A DNA stretch of 64,000 nucleotides. It comes from Flavitalea plasmicola (lineage in GTDB: Bacteria; Bacteroidota; Bacteroidia; Chitinophagales; Chitinophagaceae). The notes below the pieces were generated by a model. It was not told the DNA's origin. It saw nothing but the letters and a program-made list of their open reading frames with translations, and searched no databases. This document shows positions 38,001-45,503 of the stretch, piece by piece. Positions within the stretch are counted from its first letter, which is position 1. Each line of letters begins with the position of its first letter. The DNA lies in NCBI RefSeq assembly GCF_030546645.1, contig NZ_JAUOTO010000002.1, forward strand, positions 186,001-250,000, in the 5' to 3' direction. The position numbers and the translations under genes are program-made.

Positions 38001-38403
38001 GGCATACATAGATGTCCATCAGACCGTCCCCGTTGACATCGGCGATGCTGACACCTGTGCTCCAGGTGCCATTGCCGGCCACATGGGCCTGCTTCGTGAC
38101 GTCCTGGAAAGTGAAGTGACCTTTATTCAAAAAAAGTTTGCAGGGACCTGTATTGCCGGAGAAAAAGATATCGTTCAGCCCGTCGTTGTTGAAGTCAGCG
38201 ATCCCCACGCCGGCCCCATTATAGAGATATTCATACCGCATGACATTCAGCGAGTCGTCCTCTTCTATCTTATTCAGGAAATTAATGCCCGACTGCTTTG
38301 CGCTGACAGGCGTAAACAAGGGAGTGGCCGATTGAGCCAGGAGCAGGGAAGGCAGCAGGCAGGGCACCCACCGCAACAGGGCTTTTAATGAAGGTGCGGG
38401 CAT
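35014..38403 (-). CDS. FG-GAP/VCBS repeat protein with UnbV-ASPIC domain (CRTAC1-like)
   Basis: Exported protein of 1129 residues with a signal peptide (ending LLLAQ). It is built from many VCBS/FG-GAP blades with calcium-loop motifs (DVNGDGLMDIY, DYDRDGDLDMFL, DIDHDGDLDLF, DVDGDGDTDFI), suggesting two beta-propellers. Between them, about 525-615, is an UnbV/ASPIC domain (KNHYIVLRLTGAGLNTKAFG ... FFGFPKDKSI ... ITISWPDDK). Such proteins are found beside SusCD pairs and haloperoxidase-like genes in Bacteroidota. Their role is not settled, and surface binding or scaffolding is likely. It overlaps the haloperoxidase gene and follows the cytochrome/monooxygenase gene by 14 bases. Confidence 0.9.
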   Translation of the reverse strand: MPAPSLKALLRWVPCLLPSLLLAQSATPLFTPVSAKQSGINFLNKIEEDDSLNVMRYEYLYNGAGVGIADFNNDGLNDIFFSGNTGPCKLFLNKGHFTFQDVTKQAHVAGNGTWSTGVSIADVNGDGLMDIYVCHSGKYADSMQLSHELFICQGIVDGIPVFKDMARSYGLDVPGAQSTQAVFFDYDRDGDLDMFLLNHSNHTYNPFLNTRKTRATPDLHFGNRLFRQDRDASGNIHFTDVTFGAGIVNNPLNFGLSATVSDVNRDGWPDIYTTSDYSEKDCFYINNHDGTFTESLEQSFTHISKYAMGADIADYNNDGRPDVLTLDMLPEDNHRQKLLKGPDEYDQYHLLLDSGYYHQQMRNMLQLNQGTDEQGHLRFSEIGQLAGVSNTDWSWAGLFADFDNDGWKDLFISNGYLRDYTDMDFLKYTAPDARMAAARQGNQHFSTYELVKKMPSNKISNYVFHNDANLQFTNVTRDWGLYKPTISNAAAYADLDNDGDLDLVVCNNNETAMVYRNEENELKKNHYIVLRLTGAGLNTKAFGAKATLVTTDGALQYQELYPVRGYQSSMAPELFFGFPKDKSIRDITISWPDDKITVLQAPASDQTLSVKEQEAAIAAPTPPPHPKKIFTDITARSGIAHRHKEDNFIDFKDEVLLPYQLSRQGPALAKADVNGDGLEDLFIGGAIGAPGRLYLQTAAGGFAPAPSQAWAGDSVYEQVNALFFDADGDGDKDLYIVSGGNEYADQSEGFQDQLYINDGKGNFSKASADALPPMLSSKFAIAAGDIDHDGDLDLFVGGRGIPGSFPLPSKSYILRNDSKGGQVHFTDVTDEVCAALRLPGMVTAAVFADLDNDAYPELLIAGDWMPVKLFHNAQGKLSDVSAAAGLNNLSGMWSSITAADVDGDGDTDFILGNCGYNDQFKASPAQPMTLYLADFDNNGTLDPIMCYYIQGKSYPMASRDELLDQMVSLKKKFVNYLSYADATMESIFPWEKIAQAKVFRCDQLASGVLYNHGNGQFAFSPLPLTAQFSKVFGAVVDDFDGDGTKDILLAGNFYPYKTQLGRCDASIGVLLKGSAGAEGQYRAVDPGISGCYIGGDVRGMTEVRNGAGEKWIIVAKNDDLVQILKANDK

Positions 38404-38417
38404 AGGTTCATTTTGAC

Positions 38418-39731
38418 TTATTCGAGACTGATCTTTTCATCGCCTTCCTTATAGGGAAGGAATCCCATCATCATGGTCATCATTTCGTCTTTGGTCTTCA
38501 TATCTCCCATGGAGAATACCGCCTTAGGGGGACTGTTAGGATTGAATGGATTATTGGCCGTATTGTCATAGGTGCATTCCAGATGGATGACGGAACCTTT
38601 AGGCACTTTCACGGGATGAGGGAAGCGATAGATCTCCTGCCAGCGGAAATCCCATTCAGGAATATGGACGAGGCGGATGGTGTCGCCGGCTGGGGTGGTG
38701 ATGAATGCTTTGTATTCCTTGCCCAGCAGGTGCATGTGGGGCCATACGTAGAGCAGGGATTGATCCTGGCTGGGATTGGTGACTTCCAGCCGGAAGGTCT
38801 GTACTGCATTGGGCTTGATATAAAAGATCGGTTCGATCTGGCCCTCTCCTATTCCGCCGGAGCCGAAGCTGACCACTTTCATCACCCGGGTGATGGGTGT
38901 TTTTTTGAAGAAAAGGTTGACGCCGCAAATGCTGGCTTCGTCGGTGGCCGAGGGGGCATAGTGCACCGTCAGCAAGATAACGCCCCGCCGGGGCATGACC
39001 CAACCGAATTCTTTTGGAAAATATTCGAAGCTGGTGCCGGGAATGTATCCGCCATAATAGGACATGATCTTCCTATAGGGCATGTACTGGTCTACTTTGG
39101 TGCGATCGTCATCCGTCAGGTTGACATAGGAATATCCGCCTTTGATGGCGATGTTTTCATCGGGGACGGCCTGTACGGCGTAATTCGCGTGGTGGATCAG
39201 CTTCTTATTGTTGCAGAAGAATTCGATGGCTTCCACGTTGGCGGAGTCCTTCAGCTCGAAGGGGATCTTAAAGATGACAAAGCGTTCGCCGTTGTCTCCG
39301 ATGAGATGAAAAGAATCGGAGGTGGATAATACCAGGTCGGGGGCGCGGTTGTACAGGGTCCCCTGCACCGGCTTGTTGGCGGGGGGATGATAATCCGAGG
39401 GTTTGCCTTGCGGCGTTTTAATATCGATCCAGCGGGTGATGAGGGCGATCTCATTGTCGCTGAGGCCCCGCTCATTGGCAAAGTGGACATATTGCCTGTC
39501 CGCCCGCCAGGGGGGCATATAGCGGCCTTGTATAACTTTTTTTATAAAGGAGGCTCTTTTAGCCACGTCCTCCCAGGTGAGGAGGGAAAAGGGGCCGGCT
39601 TCCCCCGGGCGGTGACAGGGCGCGCATTTTGACTGGATGATCGGGGCAATATCCTTATAGTAAGAGGGGTCCTGTGCATGCACGCACAGCACGTCCAGCA
39701 GGATGCCGCATATAATAAAGAATTTTCTCAT
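38418..39731 (-). CDS. Cytochrome c fused to PHM-like dicopper monooxygenase
   Basis: 437 residues with a signal peptide (about 1-20). The N-terminal cytochrome c domain has heme motif C36-APC-H40, with M72 in GRYMPPW as likely axial ligand. The C-terminal two thirds resemble the dicopper core of peptidylglycine/dopamine monooxygenases. Candidate CuH ligands are H180, H181 (LIHHANY) and H257 (TVHYAP). Candidate CuM ligands are H332 and H334 (WPHMHLLG) and M417 (DEM). All six copper ligands therefore appear intact. Family enzymes hydroxylate aliphatic carbons with two one-electron reductions, which the fused heme could deliver. The substrate is unknown. It starts 8 bases after the redoxin stop. 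Confidence 0.82.
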   Translation of the reverse strand: MRKFFIICGILLDVLCVHAQDPSYYKDIAPIIQSKCAPCHRPGEAGPFSLLTWEDVAKRASFIKKVIQGRYMPPWRADRQYVHFANERGLSDNEIALITRWIDIKTPQGKPSDYHPPANKPVQGTLYNRAPDLVLSTSDSFHLIGDNGERFVIFKIPFELKDSANVEAIEFFCNNKKLIHHANYAVQAVPDENIAIKGGYSYVNLTDDDRTKVDQYMPYRKIMSYYGGYIPGTSFEYFPKEFGWVMPRRGVILLTVHYAPSATDEASICGVNLFFKKTPITRVMKVVSFGSGGIGEGQIEPIFYIKPNAVQTFRLEVTNPSQDQSLLYVWPHMHLLGKEYKAFITTPAGDTIRLVHIPEWDFRWQEIYRFPHPVKVPKGSVIHLECTYDNTANNPFNPNSPPKAVFSMGDMKTKDEMMTMMMGFLPYKEGDEKISLE

Positions 39732-39739
39732 AGTAGCCG

Positions 39740-40339
39740 TTAAAAATCGTTGATCAGGCAGCCTACGGCCGTGGTCCTTTTGATCGAGGGCGGTTGATGC
39801 CGGGAAGACGCTTCAATCGCATCCCGGAGATAATGTGCTGTAGCCCGTGCACCAGCTTTGCCCAGGGTCTTATACCAGTTGTCGATGGCGCCTTTGTATA
39901 CCAGTTGGTTTTCCGTATCCAGGAGGATGGCCTCCGGTGTAACGGATGCTTTCAAATAATGGGAAAGGTCGAGTAATGGGTCTATGAATAAAGGATAGGC
40001 TATCTTATATTTTTTTATAAAGCTGTCCACTTCCGCCTGTCGGTATGTTTTACCGGGGATGATGCCCACCATTTGCAAATCGGCGGCGTATGCCGCATAC
40101 AGTTGATTCAGCACGCCGGAGTAATTCTGGCTAAGCGGGCATTCCGGGGACAGGAAGATAAAAAGGCGCAGCTTCCCTGCGGAAGAGGCTGGCAGGTGCG
40201 TTGACGGCCCGGAGCCCATGCCAGTGAGCCAGAAAGCGGAGAGACGGCCGGCATTGAAAACAGAGTCATTCTGCGCATGGGATGGCAGCCAAAGGGCGCC
40301 AAGCAGCAGTATGAGGATATATTTTCTTATCGCGGACAT
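39740..40339 (-). CDS. Exported redoxin-like thioredoxin-fold protein
   Basis: 199 residues with a signal peptide (ending SHAQ). A thioredoxin-fold core follows, with a CxxS-type monothiol site, C67-PL-S70 (LSPECPLSQNY), and a cis-Pro loop VTPEAILL. The family is AhpC/TSA-like redoxin. Loss of the resolving Cys argues for a peroxidase or chaperone-like role rather than dithiol exchange. In other bacteria redoxin, cytochrome c and copper monooxygenase domains can occur in one protein (from memory). Here they are adjacent genes 8 bases apart. It may supply electrons to, or protect, the downstream monooxygenase (inference). Confidence 0.82.
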   Translation of the reverse strand: MSAIRKYILILLLGALWLPSHAQNDSVFNAGRLSAFWLTGMGSGPSTHLPASSAGKLRLFIFLSPECPLSQNYSGVLNQLYAAYAADLQMVGIIPGKTYRQAEVDSFIKKYKIAYPLFIDPLLDLSHYLKASVTPEAILLDTENQLVYKGAIDNWYKTLGKAGARATAHYLRDAIEASSRHQPPSIKRTTAVGCLINDF

Positions 40340-40354
40340 CTATTATTAAAAATA

Positions 40355-40388
40355 CTAAACTCCGGGCCAATGGTGGCCCGGAGTTTAG
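40355..40388 (-). terminator. Hairpin between susD and the redoxin gene
   Basis: Perfect 15-bp stem (40355-40369 pairs with 40374-40388, CTAAACTCCGGGCCA and complement) and a 4-base loop. On the minus strand it is followed by a T-rich stretch TATTTTTAATAATAG. It would terminate or attenuate transcripts leaving susCD and protect their 3' ends. Confidence 0.85.
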
Positions 40389-40403
40389 CTGATTGAAACA
40401 ATA

Positions 40404-42011
40404 TTATTGATCCCACCAGATACGGCCTGTGAAATCGTCCAGGGACGCGCCGAAGCCGGGCTGTGCCAGCATCGCATCATACGCTGCCTTTTGGTTGGCG
40501 TAGTTGGCGTCTGCCGCAGAGTACGGCGTGAACACTGGTCTGCGCGCCAAAACGACATCGGCGCCGTTGGCTTTTAACGGTGACCACGCAACGACGGAAG
40601 TCGTATTGGGGAAGCCGGTCCGTTTCCACCAGGCCCAGGCCTCGGCGGGTTGACGGAAAAAGTCCAGGTAGGCCTGGCAGGCGATCTGTTCGGTGGCTGT
40701 GGCGGCATTGAAAGCGATGCCTGGCTGGTTTAAATAAACTGTGATATCCCCATCAGCAACAGCAGCATAGTCGCTGATCTTGGCATCCTTGGCTCTTGCA
40801 TCGTAGAACTTGATGGAAGCCGTTACGCCTTTATTATACCAATCAGAAGCGACGTCCGAGGTATAGCCCCTTGCAGCGAGGTCTGCGCGGATAAAGCAGT
40901 ATTCCGCATAGGTCAGTACAGGAAAGAACCCGATGCCTGATCCAGTGCCTTGTCCATCTGCTTCATCATAATTGGGTGTAAACAGACGGTGCTGGAGAGA
41001 GGAGAAAGGATTATTGGGCGATGTGTACAGCGCCTGGTTGGCGGGTAATGCGCATATATCCGGGCTGGTAGGGCTGCCTACATATAAGCCGGCGCCATTT
41101 TTCCGATAGTAGAAAGGTAACCGGGGATCGCTGTACGCATTCATGAAGTCGATCATCGGTTTAGCCGCCAGGAAACCAGTAGGATTATAGTTGCCGAGCT
41201 GATCCGCATAGGTGGGTCCTACGAGCAATACCCAGGAATCGCCGATGGAGCTCATCTGATTCGCATCAGCCAATACATCCTGCGCTATGGATTTCAGCTT
41301 ATTGGGATCCCGCTTCATCAAGCGCATGGCGATCTTCAGACGGAGGGCGTTTGCTGCCTTGATCCAATTGTTGACATAAGCCGCCGTATCTGAGTTTGTA
41401 AAAAATGGGTCATACGTCTTATAATAGATCTGTCCGACACTCTGCTTGGTCTCCAGGGTAGTAACGGCGGCCTTGATCTGAGCATCCAGTGTATCGAAGA
41501 TCTTTTGCTGCACATCGTACGTCGGCGTCAATGTTCCGCCATAACGGGCCTGGAAGCCCTGGCCGTATACAATGCTGCCGTTGATATCGCTGCAATAGAA
41601 GGTAGCCTGTGCCAGGTAAATGCTCGCAATAGCGCCTTCATAAACCCGTGCCGCCTTGTCTGCATCGCTCATCTTTGCGATGATGTGCTGGATATCTACC
41701 AGGGGCGTGCCGATATTGTTGTAATAATTTCCGTAACGATAGTTGAAGTTGCCTCCGGGCCTGTTGAAACCGGCGCTATTTCCTGTATTACCCGTGGTAT
41801 ACTGCATCCAGGCATTGATATCCCTCAGGATATCATAGTAGTATTCGAAGTCATTCGGGAAGGACCGGGCTGCATACAGGAACTGGGCGCCGGGATCCAC
41901 GTTCACCAATGTAGAAGGGTTGATATTGGTCTCTACAAAGGCCGATTTTTTACACGATACCAGCACTGTCAAAGGCAGCACCAGCAGCAGGGAATATTTA
42001 TAAAGCTTCAT
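40404..42011 (-). CDS. SusD/RagB-like nutrient-binding outer-membrane lipoprotein
   Basis: Surface glycan- or peptide-binding lipoprotein partnering SusC. The internal ATG at 42011 is chosen over 42056 because it begins the signal peptide (MKLYKYSLLLVLPLTVLVSC, lipobox LVSC) and avoids overlap with susC. The length is 535 residues. It belongs to the SusD-like-2 branch: GNYNNIGTPLVDI-like and ATFYCSDINGSIVYGQ segments, TPR-like helices, and the C-terminal LDFFRQPAEAWAWWKRTGFP typical of that group. It is immediately downstream of susC (31 bases) and followed by a strong hairpin. Confidence 0.92.
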   Translation of the reverse strand: MKLYKYSLLLVLPLTVLVSCKKSAFVETNINPSTLVNVDPGAQFLYAARSFPNDFEYYYDILRDINAWMQYTTGNTGNSAGFNRPGGNFNYRYGNYYNNIGTPLVDIQHIIAKMSDADKAARVYEGAIASIYLAQATFYCSDINGSIVYGQGFQARYGGTLTPTYDVQQKIFDTLDAQIKAAVTTLETKQSVGQIYYKTYDPFFTNSDTAAYVNNWIKAANALRLKIAMRLMKRDPNKLKSIAQDVLADANQMSSIGDSWVLLVGPTYADQLGNYNPTGFLAAKPMIDFMNAYSDPRLPFYYRKNGAGLYVGSPTSPDICALPANQALYTSPNNPFSSLQHRLFTPNYDEADGQGTGSGIGFFPVLTYAEYCFIRADLAARGYTSDVASDWYNKGVTASIKFYDARAKDAKISDYAAVADGDITVYLNQPGIAFNAATATEQIACQAYLDFFRQPAEAWAWWKRTGFPNTTSVVAWSPLKANGADVVLARRPVFTPYSAADANYANQKAAYDAMLAQPGFGASLDDFTGRIWWDQ

Positions 42012-42042
42012 AATTATAAAATTATTTAGGTGTATGACAATG

Positions 42043-45000
42043 TTAGAATGTGGCATTTAAGGTTGCACCCATGCTTCTGATCAACGGCAAACCACCACCT
42101 TCTGCAAAGGCGCTGGCCTGGTTGTTATAGAGCCCTTCGGGGTTCACACCATCTTTAGCATTCTTCCAGATATAGAAGAGGTTGCGACCCGTGAGGGTGA
42201 ACTTCAATCCATTCAGGTGCGCTTTTCTGTAGATGGAAGCAGGCAGGCTATAGCCGATGGCTACCTGGCGGAGCGCTACCCAGGAGTTGTCGAAGATAGA
42301 CTGTTCCCTGATGCCCGTGGACCACTGTGTCAGATTCTCATAATAAGCATAAGCGGGAATCGGCGTCAGGTATTTACCTGCTACCGCTTCGGCATAGGTC
42401 ATACCACCCAGGTCCGTGCCGTTGACGATGGTACCGTCAGCGATGACGCCTTTCGGGATGATACCATCATTGCGGGAAACGTTGTTGCCATCGGTGAATG
42501 CGATGCCACCCAGTGCGGCGTTACGACCAGGCAGCGAATTTTTCATTACACCTGTTTCGGAACCATATTGTGAAGTAGAGGAAGCCATCAGACCGCCAAC
42601 TTTGGAATCCACCTGGATACCCAAAGAGAAGTTCTTGTAAGTCACTGTCTGGTAAGTACCCCACAGGAACCTTGGCATGATGTTGCCCAGGGTCTTGATG
42701 GAGCCGCCGTTGTAGTTCTGACTACGCAGGTAGGTCAGGTAACCGCCCGTGGCAGAGCCGTTGGTGCCAATAACCCTTTGTCCTTTCGCTGAGGCGTTCT
42801 TACCATCATAGGTAGCGAAAGCATATCCCGTCTGTACCACGCCATAATCAGCGCCTGCGATGGCATTGGCCGCTACGTCGGCGCCGAATGCGATCTGAAG
42901 CTCTTTCTTTGTAACACCCGGATAAAGCTCGATGATCTTATTTTTGTTGCGGGTGAAATTGACAGTCATGTCCCAGGTGAGGTCCTTTGACCTGATCGGG
43001 CTGGCTGTGAGCAATACTTCAATACCCTGGTTCTGGATATTGCCGGCGTTGATGGTCCTGGCGGAGATGCCGCTTTCGATGTCGGCAGCCAGGGGAAGGA
43101 TCTGGTTGAAAGAGTTCTTTTTGTAATAGGTGACATCGATACCGATGCGGTTGTTCAGGAAGCGCAGGTCGGCGCCAAATTCAATTTCGCGTGCCAGCTC
43201 ATTTTTAAGATGTTGATTGCCCAGGGTGAGGTCGAACCCGCCATTGCCATTGCTGAACGAATTCAGCACCTGGTTGTTACCATTTTGATTATTGAAAGTA
43301 CCTACATAGCCATACAGACCTGTAACGTTGGTAGACCAGGGATCTGCACTGTAACCCGTCCATCCGATGCTGGCTCTCAGCTTGCCATAAGACAGCACGG
43401 AATTGCTGTTCTTAAACACCGGCAGCTCGGTGAAAGTCCATGCCAGCCCCACGCTGGGATAAGCGTAGGTGTATTTGCCATGGCCGTCGGCATAGGTTAA
43501 TGCAGAAGACCAGTCATTGCGGACGCTGAAATTCAAGCTCAGCATTTCCTTCCAGGTGAGGTCGCCATAAGCATAGACGGCATCCGTCCTGTAAGATTTA
43601 TTGTAGCCCTGAGCAAACGTATATGGAGCTACGGAGTTCGAGAGAAAATAAAGTCCGGGGGTATTCAGACCGCCATTGCTGTAGGCCCTGTTATTGGGAC
43701 CGCCCAGGTTCTTGTTTGTCTCTCCCCCGATGGTAGCGCTTAAAGCGAAGTCCTGACCGAGCTGTCTGTTAGCTGTCAACAAGCCCTGTACACGAATACT
43801 TCTATAGGCGCTCTGGTCTATTTCATAGTAACCGTTGGAACCGCTGAAGTTGGCGCCTGTACCAAGGTTCTTGGTCTCTGTCTGGTCGTTGTAGTTCAAT
43901 ACATTGCCGCGCACGATGGCCGTCAGCCAGGGTGTGAGCTTGGCATTCAGGTCCAGGTTGGCCAACAGTACGTTCTCCTGCCTTGTTGTATTATTTTCAA
44001 TCATCGGCCAGATGAGGTGGGCGATGTAGTAAGGATCGCCGGAGATACCTGTGACGATGCCCCCTTGTGCTTTGTTGACATAATTGTTCCGTTGTTTGTA
44101 AAAAGCGATCGGTGCATTCCTCGGCATGAAGTAGGTAAATCCGCCTACTGGATTGGAGGTCCCACCACCGCCCTGAATAACAGGGTTTTTTACATTTGTA
44201 TTGGTATAGCTGACGCTTGCTTCGAGCGAGAACATATTGTTCAGCTTTTGCGTACCATGGAAGTTATAGCTGTTCTTGATCAGCTTGTTGTTGGGCACTA
44301 CGCTGGAGTTGTTCAGATTCGTATAGGAAAGACGGAACGTACCGTTCTCGTTGCCTCCTTCAGCCGCCACATTGGTATTGATGAACTGTCCTGTGACAAA
44401 AAAGTCTTTCAGGGGGTTGTTGGCTTTCCAGGGAACCATACGGCCATCCAGGTCTTTTACCAGGTGTCCGTCCAGCGCAGGACCGTAAGAATATCCACCG
44501 TTGGGGTTATTGCCATTCCAGGGGCTGGCGGAAATATCCACCACGTCATTTCCCTGGCCATCTTTAGCGAATGTGGAGCTAAGACCCCCGCCAAATTGAT
44601 TTTGAAGGTCAGCCATTTTATATGCTTTGTCGAAAGAAGCTGTCTGGTTCCAGGTTACGCCTATGCCTTTCCTGGCCCTACCTTTCTTGGTAGTGATGAG
44701 GAGAACGCCATTCAATGCTTCGGAACCATATAATGCGGAAGCTGCGGAACCCTTCAGTACGGTGACACTCTCGTAGTCATCCGGGTTCAGGTCTTTGACG
44801 ATGTTGCCGAAGTCCTGGGCACCGCCCCAGGAGTCTGCGCCAGTCGTCTGGGGACGAATAAGGATACCGTCAATTACTACCAAAGGTTCCGTATTGCCAT
44901 CCAGACGTGCATTACCCCTGATCTGGATACGGCTGCTGGAAGAAGGTCCGCCAGTACCTTGAGAAATGGTGACGCCGGCAACCTTACCCTGCAGCGCATT

Positions 45001-45444
45001 GCCCAGGTTGGAGTTGTTGGTGGCCACCACCTCGCTGCCTTTGATCTCCGTGACGGAGTAGGCTACTTTACGCACATCTTTTTTTACGCCGAATCCTGTC
45101 ACCACCACTTCGGACAGCTCCTTGCTGTTCTTTGTCAGCAGGACCGACAGGTTGCTGCCATCCCCGATGGACATCTCTTTTGCACCATAGCCCACGGAAC
45201 TGAAGACCAGCGTGGCATTGGGATCTACCTTAATGGAGAAAGCACCGTTGTCATCCGTGATGACACCACCGGTGGTGGTCCCTTTTACTTTAACTGAGAC
45301 GCCGGGAAGAGCGGCTCCGGATGTATCTCTCACCACCCCGGTCACGAGCTTTTTCACCTGAGCGCTGGCCGAGAAGCCGACGAACAGGGATGAGACAACG
45401 AATAAGATCGCTAACGCGAGCTTCGGCTTGAATGTCCGTTTCAT
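42043..45444 (-). CDS. SusC/RagA-type TonB-dependent outer-membrane transporter
   Basis: 1133 residues from the ATG at 45444; the upstream frame to 45450 uses TTG. Signal peptide to about 30 (FVGFSASAQ). A CarboxypepD-reg-like domain follows (about 35-105; GVVRDTSGAALPGVSVKVKG, VGYGAKEM), then the TonB plug (about 115-230; VVTGFGVKKDVRKVAYSV, QIRGN, LKGSAASALYGSEALNG), then a 22-strand barrel ending in ATLNATF. With SusD it forms an outer-membrane importer for oligomers. The substrate is not deducible; there are no glycoside hydrolases in the locus, only redox enzymes. The upstream ROK gene ends 59 bases before it. Confidence 0.95.
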   Translation of the reverse strand: MKRTFKPKLALAILFVVSSLFVGFSASAQVKKLVTGVVRDTSGAALPGVSVKVKGTTTGGVITDDNGAFSIKVDPNATLVFSSVGYGAKEMSIGDGSNLSVLLTKNSKELSEVVVTGFGVKKDVRKVAYSVTEIKGSEVVATNNSNLGNALQGKVAGVTISQGTGGPSSSSRIQIRGNARLDGNTEPLVVIDGILIRPQTTGADSWGGAQDFGNIVKDLNPDDYESVTVLKGSAASALYGSEALNGVLLITTKKGRARKGIGVTWNQTASFDKAYKMADLQNQFGGGLSSTFAKDGQGNDVVDISASPWNGNNPNGGYSYGPALDGHLVKDLDGRMVPWKANNPLKDFFVTGQFINTNVAAEGGNENGTFRLSYTNLNNSSVVPNNKLIKNSYNFHGTQKLNNMFSLEASVSYTNTNVKNPVIQGGGGTSNPVGGFTYFMPRNAPIAFYKQRNNYVNKAQGGIVTGISGDPYYIAHLIWPMIENNTTRQENVLLANLDLNAKLTPWLTAIVRGNVLNYNDQTETKNLGTGANFSGSNGYYEIDQSAYRSIRVQGLLTANRQLGQDFALSATIGGETNKNLGGPNNRAYSNGGLNTPGLYFLSNSVAPYTFAQGYNKSYRTDAVYAYGDLTWKEMLSLNFSVRNDWSSALTYADGHGKYTYAYPSVGLAWTFTELPVFKNSNSVLSYGKLRASIGWTGYSADPWSTNVTGLYGYVGTFNNQNGNNQVLNSFSNGNGGFDLTLGNQHLKNELAREIEFGADLRFLNNRIGIDVTYYKKNSFNQILPLAADIESGISARTINAGNIQNQGIEVLLTASPIRSKDLTWDMTVNFTRNKNKIIELYPGVTKKELQIAFGADVAANAIAGADYGVVQTGYAFATYDGKNASAKGQRVIGTNGSATGGYLTYLRSQNYNGGSIKTLGNIMPRFLWGTYQTVTYKNFSLGIQVDSKVGGLMASSTSQYGSETGVMKNSLPGRNAALGGIAFTDGNNVSRNDGIIPKGVIADGTIVNGTDLGGMTYAEAVAGKYLTPIPAYAYYENLTQWSTGIREQSIFDNSWVALRQVAIGYSLPASIYRKAHLNGLKFTLTGRNLFYIWKNAKDGVNPEGLYNNQASAFAEGGGLPLIRSMGATLNATF

Positions 45445-45503
45445 GAGCAATTTGTTTTTGGTTTTTTTTGACTTGATGACAATTATTATGGCGCAAAATT
45501 TTT

